Origin: Macrothele yani
Taxonomy: Eukaryota > Arthropoda > Arachnida > Araneae > Macrothelidae
Direction: 5' to 3'
DNA length: 64,000 bases
Assembly (NCBI GenBank): GCA_039090855.1
Contig: CM077011.1
Span: 37,777,501-37,841,500 of the forward strand
Below, piece by piece: positions 61,106 to 64,000 of this stretch. Position numbers and translations under genes: made by a program. Each line of letters opens with the position of its first letter. Within the stretch, counting starts at the first letter, position 1. The notes under the pieces are model-generated. The model did not search any database and was not told where the DNA came from. It was given only the letters and a program-made list of their open reading frames with translations.

Positions 61106-62650
61106 ATGGATATTTCCCCAAGGAAGCGTGCAAAAATAATTGCTCTGAAAGATCTCGCTTCTATGACAGTGAAAGATATCGCTTCTGCAGTTGGTGTAGG
61201 CAAATCAAGTTTATCAAGACTGCTTACGCGATACAATGCATCTGGATCATCGTCTCCAAAAAGGAGAGGTAAATGTGGAAGAAAACGAAAAACAACTCCA
61301 CGAACCGATAAATATCTAATCAGAAATAGTAAAATGAATCCAAAATAAAAACAAGCACCGACCTTTAAAGAGATTTATTGGCTAGTGGTTGTGATGTTAG
61401 TAGTTTAATTGTACGCCGTAGGCTTCTGGAAGTTGGCCGGAAGTCAAGAAGACCAACGAAAAAACAATATTTGAATGCGAAAATGAAGATAAAACGTTTA
61501 GCATGGGCCAAAAAATATAAATCATGGACTGCTGACGACTGGAAAAAGGTAATTTTCAGTGATGAAACTCATTTATTTGTGCAGGGTTACCAAGCAAATG
61601 TCGTTAGACGAAGCAACTGTGAACCCTTAAGACCTGAGCATGTCAAACATACTGTAAAACACCCTCTGAAACAGATGTTTTGGGTTTTTTTCACATCAAA
61701 TGGCACTGGAAGCTTAGTTCCTATTCAATGTATGATGAATTCAGCCAAGTACGTAGAAATATTACAATTTATGATTGTTCCATTCTTGCAAACTTTTGAC
61801 GCGACATTGCAACATGACTTGGCCCCATGTCACAATTCGAAATTGGTCAAGAATTTCATGCTGGAAAATCAAATTCATTTTATTTCATTTATTTATTTAT
61901 TCATTCAGTTGCCACTACAGCAACTAGGAAAAGGAGGGAAAAGGCCGTGAGGCCTGACATAGCCCTCCTCTCCCCAGAATACAAAAAACATAAAGCTTAA
62001 CAGAAAAGGCAAGCCAACACATATATGGTAGGTACATGTACTTGCTCACAACCAACGCATATAACAATGTGTTCCATCATCAATATCCTTCATTATATCT
62101 AAACAAACAAGTATCATATATACTTCACTATATAATCACATATATATTTATAAATAAACAAAAAATAACGTTTGCACCTCTCTTTATAATCATACTAACC
62201 CACATTTCTTCCATTCAATGAAAATTGCCTATTGTTTACTCACAGAATGTGCCTTTAGTTTTATTTTAAATAAGTTAAAATTATTAATTGATGTTAGTTC
62301 TTGGGGCAATGAGTTCCAGAACTTTGGGCCACTATAATTTATATTCATTTTAAGTTTCTCAGTTTGTGGGAACATTGGAATCAGTAGTGATCTATTCCTA
62401 GTATTTTTGTCATTTGCTTGATTGGCCTGGAAATTCACCAGACTTAAATGCCATAGAAAACTTGTGGAATATTTTGAAGAGACGTTTAGGTAAAATGGAC
62501 TGCACAACCAAAGAACGCATGATAACGAATGCTATAAAAGTGTGGTTCCACGATTATGAAGTCAAAAATATGTGGAGTCAATTAGTGGAGTCAATGCCAA
62601 AACGAATTCAAGAGGTCATTTCTGCTAAAAGAGGATATACTTCATACTAA
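61106..62650 (+). pseudogene. Tc1-like transposase, interrupted
   Basis: Start ATG 61106 (MDISPRKRAKIIALKDLASM) leads an HTH with VGKSSLSRLLTRYN and the CGRKRKT basic motif. A stop at 61346-61348 and a frame change follow. The second part (from 61375) has WAKKYKSWTADDWKKVIFSDE (first Asp) and LQHDLAPCHNSKL (second Asp). After the LINE insert, 62414-62650 gives LDWPGNSPDLNAIENLW (Glu) and MPKRIQEVISAKRGYTSY. The catalytic residues are kept, but the gene is broken by one shift and one insertion. Confidence 0.87.
61868..62404 (-). mobile_element. LINE 3' end (different family), inserted in Tc1
   Basis: The minus-strand frame 62229-62507 reads TRNRSLLIPMFPQTEKL, then YSGPKFWNSLPQEL and FNLFKIKLKAH. 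This is the typical C-terminal end of CR1/jockey-like LINE reverse transcriptases. The tail (+ text CATTTATTTATTTATTCATT, 61885-61910) gives ATAAATAAATA repeats on the minus strand. It is 5'-truncated after about 530 bp. This is a third LINE type in the window. Confidence 0.75.
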
Positions 62651-62751
62651 TACAGGTATTTATCAGTGTACATCAAGGCATAGAATGATATAAAGGCATG
62701 GTTTCGGAAATTAGAGTGATTTTTTTATTTTGTCCCAATTAATTTGCATAG

Positions 62752-63278
62752 TATAGTATATAAAAGGAAATATGTTTTGAACAAGAAATCAGGAAGTTTA
62801 AAAGAAGCTAGCTACTGCTATGACTACATTCTTGAAAAAAATAGCTTGCTACAGCTACAACCACTTTTTCGAAAAGCATCTAGGCACACCACTTTTTTTG
62901 AAAAGTTTTTATTTTCGCTACTTTTTAGCTTCGTTTAGTATTAAATTAAAAGTAGAAACCCTGAAGATGATCTCTATATGTTACATTATAACATTCAGAA
63001 CTAAATAACAAGGTAAATTACACAAGTAATTTATCTTCGTATTTTCCTCAGCTCTGATAATCACATGTAAGACATTTTATCACCTTGCTCATATTCTAGG
63101 CTAGCTGATATACTAAGGGATTTCAAATAAAAACACTACGAACTAGAATCTTCGCATTCAGTTTCTTTACTAAGAGAATCGAATCTCTATCTCAATTGTC
63201 ATCAATAAAATCGTACGCTCGATCATCTCGTACGCTCTGTTTTCTCAGGCGGATTGAGAAGACACTTCCCTGTAAATC
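62752..63278. other. Intron 3, nothing recognised
   Basis: AT-rich sequence with no gene or repeat that I recognise. Confidence 0.4.
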
Positions 63279-64000
63279 ATCATCATCATCATCATTGTCA
63301 ACCATTATCAATCCACTGCTGGACGAAGGTCTCCCCAAGTTTCCTCCACAACGGTCTGTCTTGTGCCAGTCTCCTCCATGTCACTCCCGCATACTTTCGA
63401 ATTTCATCCACCCATCTTCCATGTGGTCTTCTTCTGGGTCTTTTCCTGTCCCTTGGAATCCAATCTAAAATTTCGGCTGTCCATCGATGGTCTGTTCTTC
63501 TGGCAGCATGTCCAGCCCATTGCCATTTCAGGGATTTAACTCTGATCATGATGTCTTCCACTCTTGTCATTTTTCGGATCCACGTGTTCCTCTTCTTATC
63601 TCTCCTGGTTACACCAAGCATGCACCTCTCCATGCTACTTTGAGTTGTCTGCAGCCTTTGTATGTCTCTTTTAGTTAAGGTCCACGTCTCTGCACCATAC
63701 GTAAGCACTGGAAGGATGCATTGATCAAACACTTTTCTTTTAAGACATAATGGCATATTGCTCTTGAAAATTATGCTGTTTCTTCCAAAAGCTCTCCAGG
63801 CAAGTTTTGTACGCCGATTAATTTCTTCACCAATGTGACCCTCACTTGATATCTGCTGTCCAAGATAAACGTACGTGTCTGTTATCTCCAGCTTTTCTCC
63901 ATCAATCGATAAATCTTCATTTCTTGTAAAAGCATTGTACATCACTTTTGTCTTCTGAAAGTTCATTTTTAATCCCACTTCTTTACTCTTGTCAGCAAGT
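63279..64000 (-). mobile_element. RTE LINE, 3' part, runs off the window (copy g)
   Basis: The tail CATCATCATCATCATCATTG (63277-63296) is followed by the RTE 3' coding end on the minus strand. It is almost identical to copy e by eye over 700 bp. The element continues beyond 64000. Confidence 0.93.
63298..64000 (-). CDS. RTE reverse transcriptase C-terminal part, open to the window edge
   Basis: The frame is open from the window edge down to the stop at 63298-63300. It carries the segment after the catalytic box: MGLKMNFQKTKVMYNAF, then LEITDTYVYLGQQIS, LPVLTYGAETWTLTKRD, RWTAEILDWIPRDRKR and WRRLAQDRPLWRKLGE. The catalytic FADD would lie just outside the window. No stop or frameshift is visible, so this copy could be intact. 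It is the youngest-looking RTE here together with copy e. Confidence 0.85.
   Translation of the reverse strand, partial: LADKSKEVGLKMNFQKTKVMYNAFTRNEDLSIDGEKLEITDTYVYLGQQISSEGHIGEEINRRTKLAWRAFGRNSIIFKSNMPLCLKRKVFDQCILPVLTYGAETWTLTKRDIQRLQTTQSSMERCMLGVTRRDKKRNTWIRKMTRVEDIMIRVKSLKWQWAGHAARRTDHRWTAEILDWIPRDRKRPRRRPHGRWVDEIRKYAGVTWRRLAQDRPLWRKLGETFVQQWIDNG

Larger units (their letters stand above)
60850..62751 (+). mobile_element. Tc1-like element split by a LINE tail
   Basis: The ends TGCAATTTAATTGGGACAA (left, about 60852) and TTGTCCCAATTAATTTGCATAG (right, about 62730-62751, given here in part) are inverted repeats with TA-rich flanks. The + strand transposase is cut at about 61868-62404 by the 3' end of another retroelement. 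Without that insert the element would be about 1.37 kb. Confidence 0.85.

Overview
This is a gene-poor, repeat-choked piece of an animal nuclear genome. It has spliceosomal exons with canonical AG/GT borders, many Tc1/mariner transposons, RTE-type LINEs, tRNA-derived SINEs, minisatellites and foldback elements. The only host gene I can defend is a fragment of a troponin T gene (insect upheld-like) on the + strand. The style of the repeats and the troponin T residues point to an arthropod. I cannot tell from the sequence whether it is an insect, chelicerate or crustacean.

Host gene. Three + strand exons join in frame: 14371-14441 (71 nt), a 22-nt micro-exon at 23985-24006, and 48228-48308 (81 nt). 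Together they encode the conserved troponin T stretch around ALKKGLDP and IQVASKYERR. The introns are about 9.5 kb, about 24.2 kb, and at least 15.7 kb for the last, which runs off the window. Almost everything else in the window is transposon-derived sequence upstream of, or inside, these introns.

Layout. 1-13.5 kb: a tRNA-bearing TRIM element (1051-1637), several RTE LINE copies in both orientations (2.3-4.0, 5.7-8.9 and 9.1-12.3 kb), and two Tc1-like elements. 14.4-24 kb (intron 1): a truncated Tc1, a possible Penelope-like tail, a long-TIR mariner-like deletion derivative with a second TRIM inside it, minisatellites, a perfect palindrome, and an unclassified 1.2-kb TIR element. 24-48 kb (intron 2): a second RTE-like LINE split by a Tc1, a mariner, and a nested stack. 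In that stack an old mariner-like transposase gene is split by a CTCF-motif repeat and by a nearly complete LTR retrotransposon (32151-43080), whose 3' LTR is itself split by an RTE copy. After it come another Tc1 carrying a SINE and a 54-bp minisatellite with higher-order structure. 48-64 kb (intron 3): two arms of the CTCF-motif repeat forming a 4.2-kb palindrome, transposase fragments, a CRE-containing MITE, a shredded RTE copy with three insertions, a foldback element with a tandem nuclear-receptor (DR1) core, a Tc1 split by a LINE tail, and another RTE copy leaving the window.

Most unusual items. (1) The LTR retrotransposon has gypsy-type proteins but a copia-type order (integrase before reverse transcriptase), like the Gmr1 group, with both reading frames intact. 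(2) A short LTR element carries a full 72-nt tRNA-like unit in each LTR. (3) A dispersed repeat holds arrays of CTCF-like sites about 150 bp apart, and two oppositely oriented copies lie just after a troponin T exon. (4) A foldback element holds four DR1 sites spaced about 146 bp.
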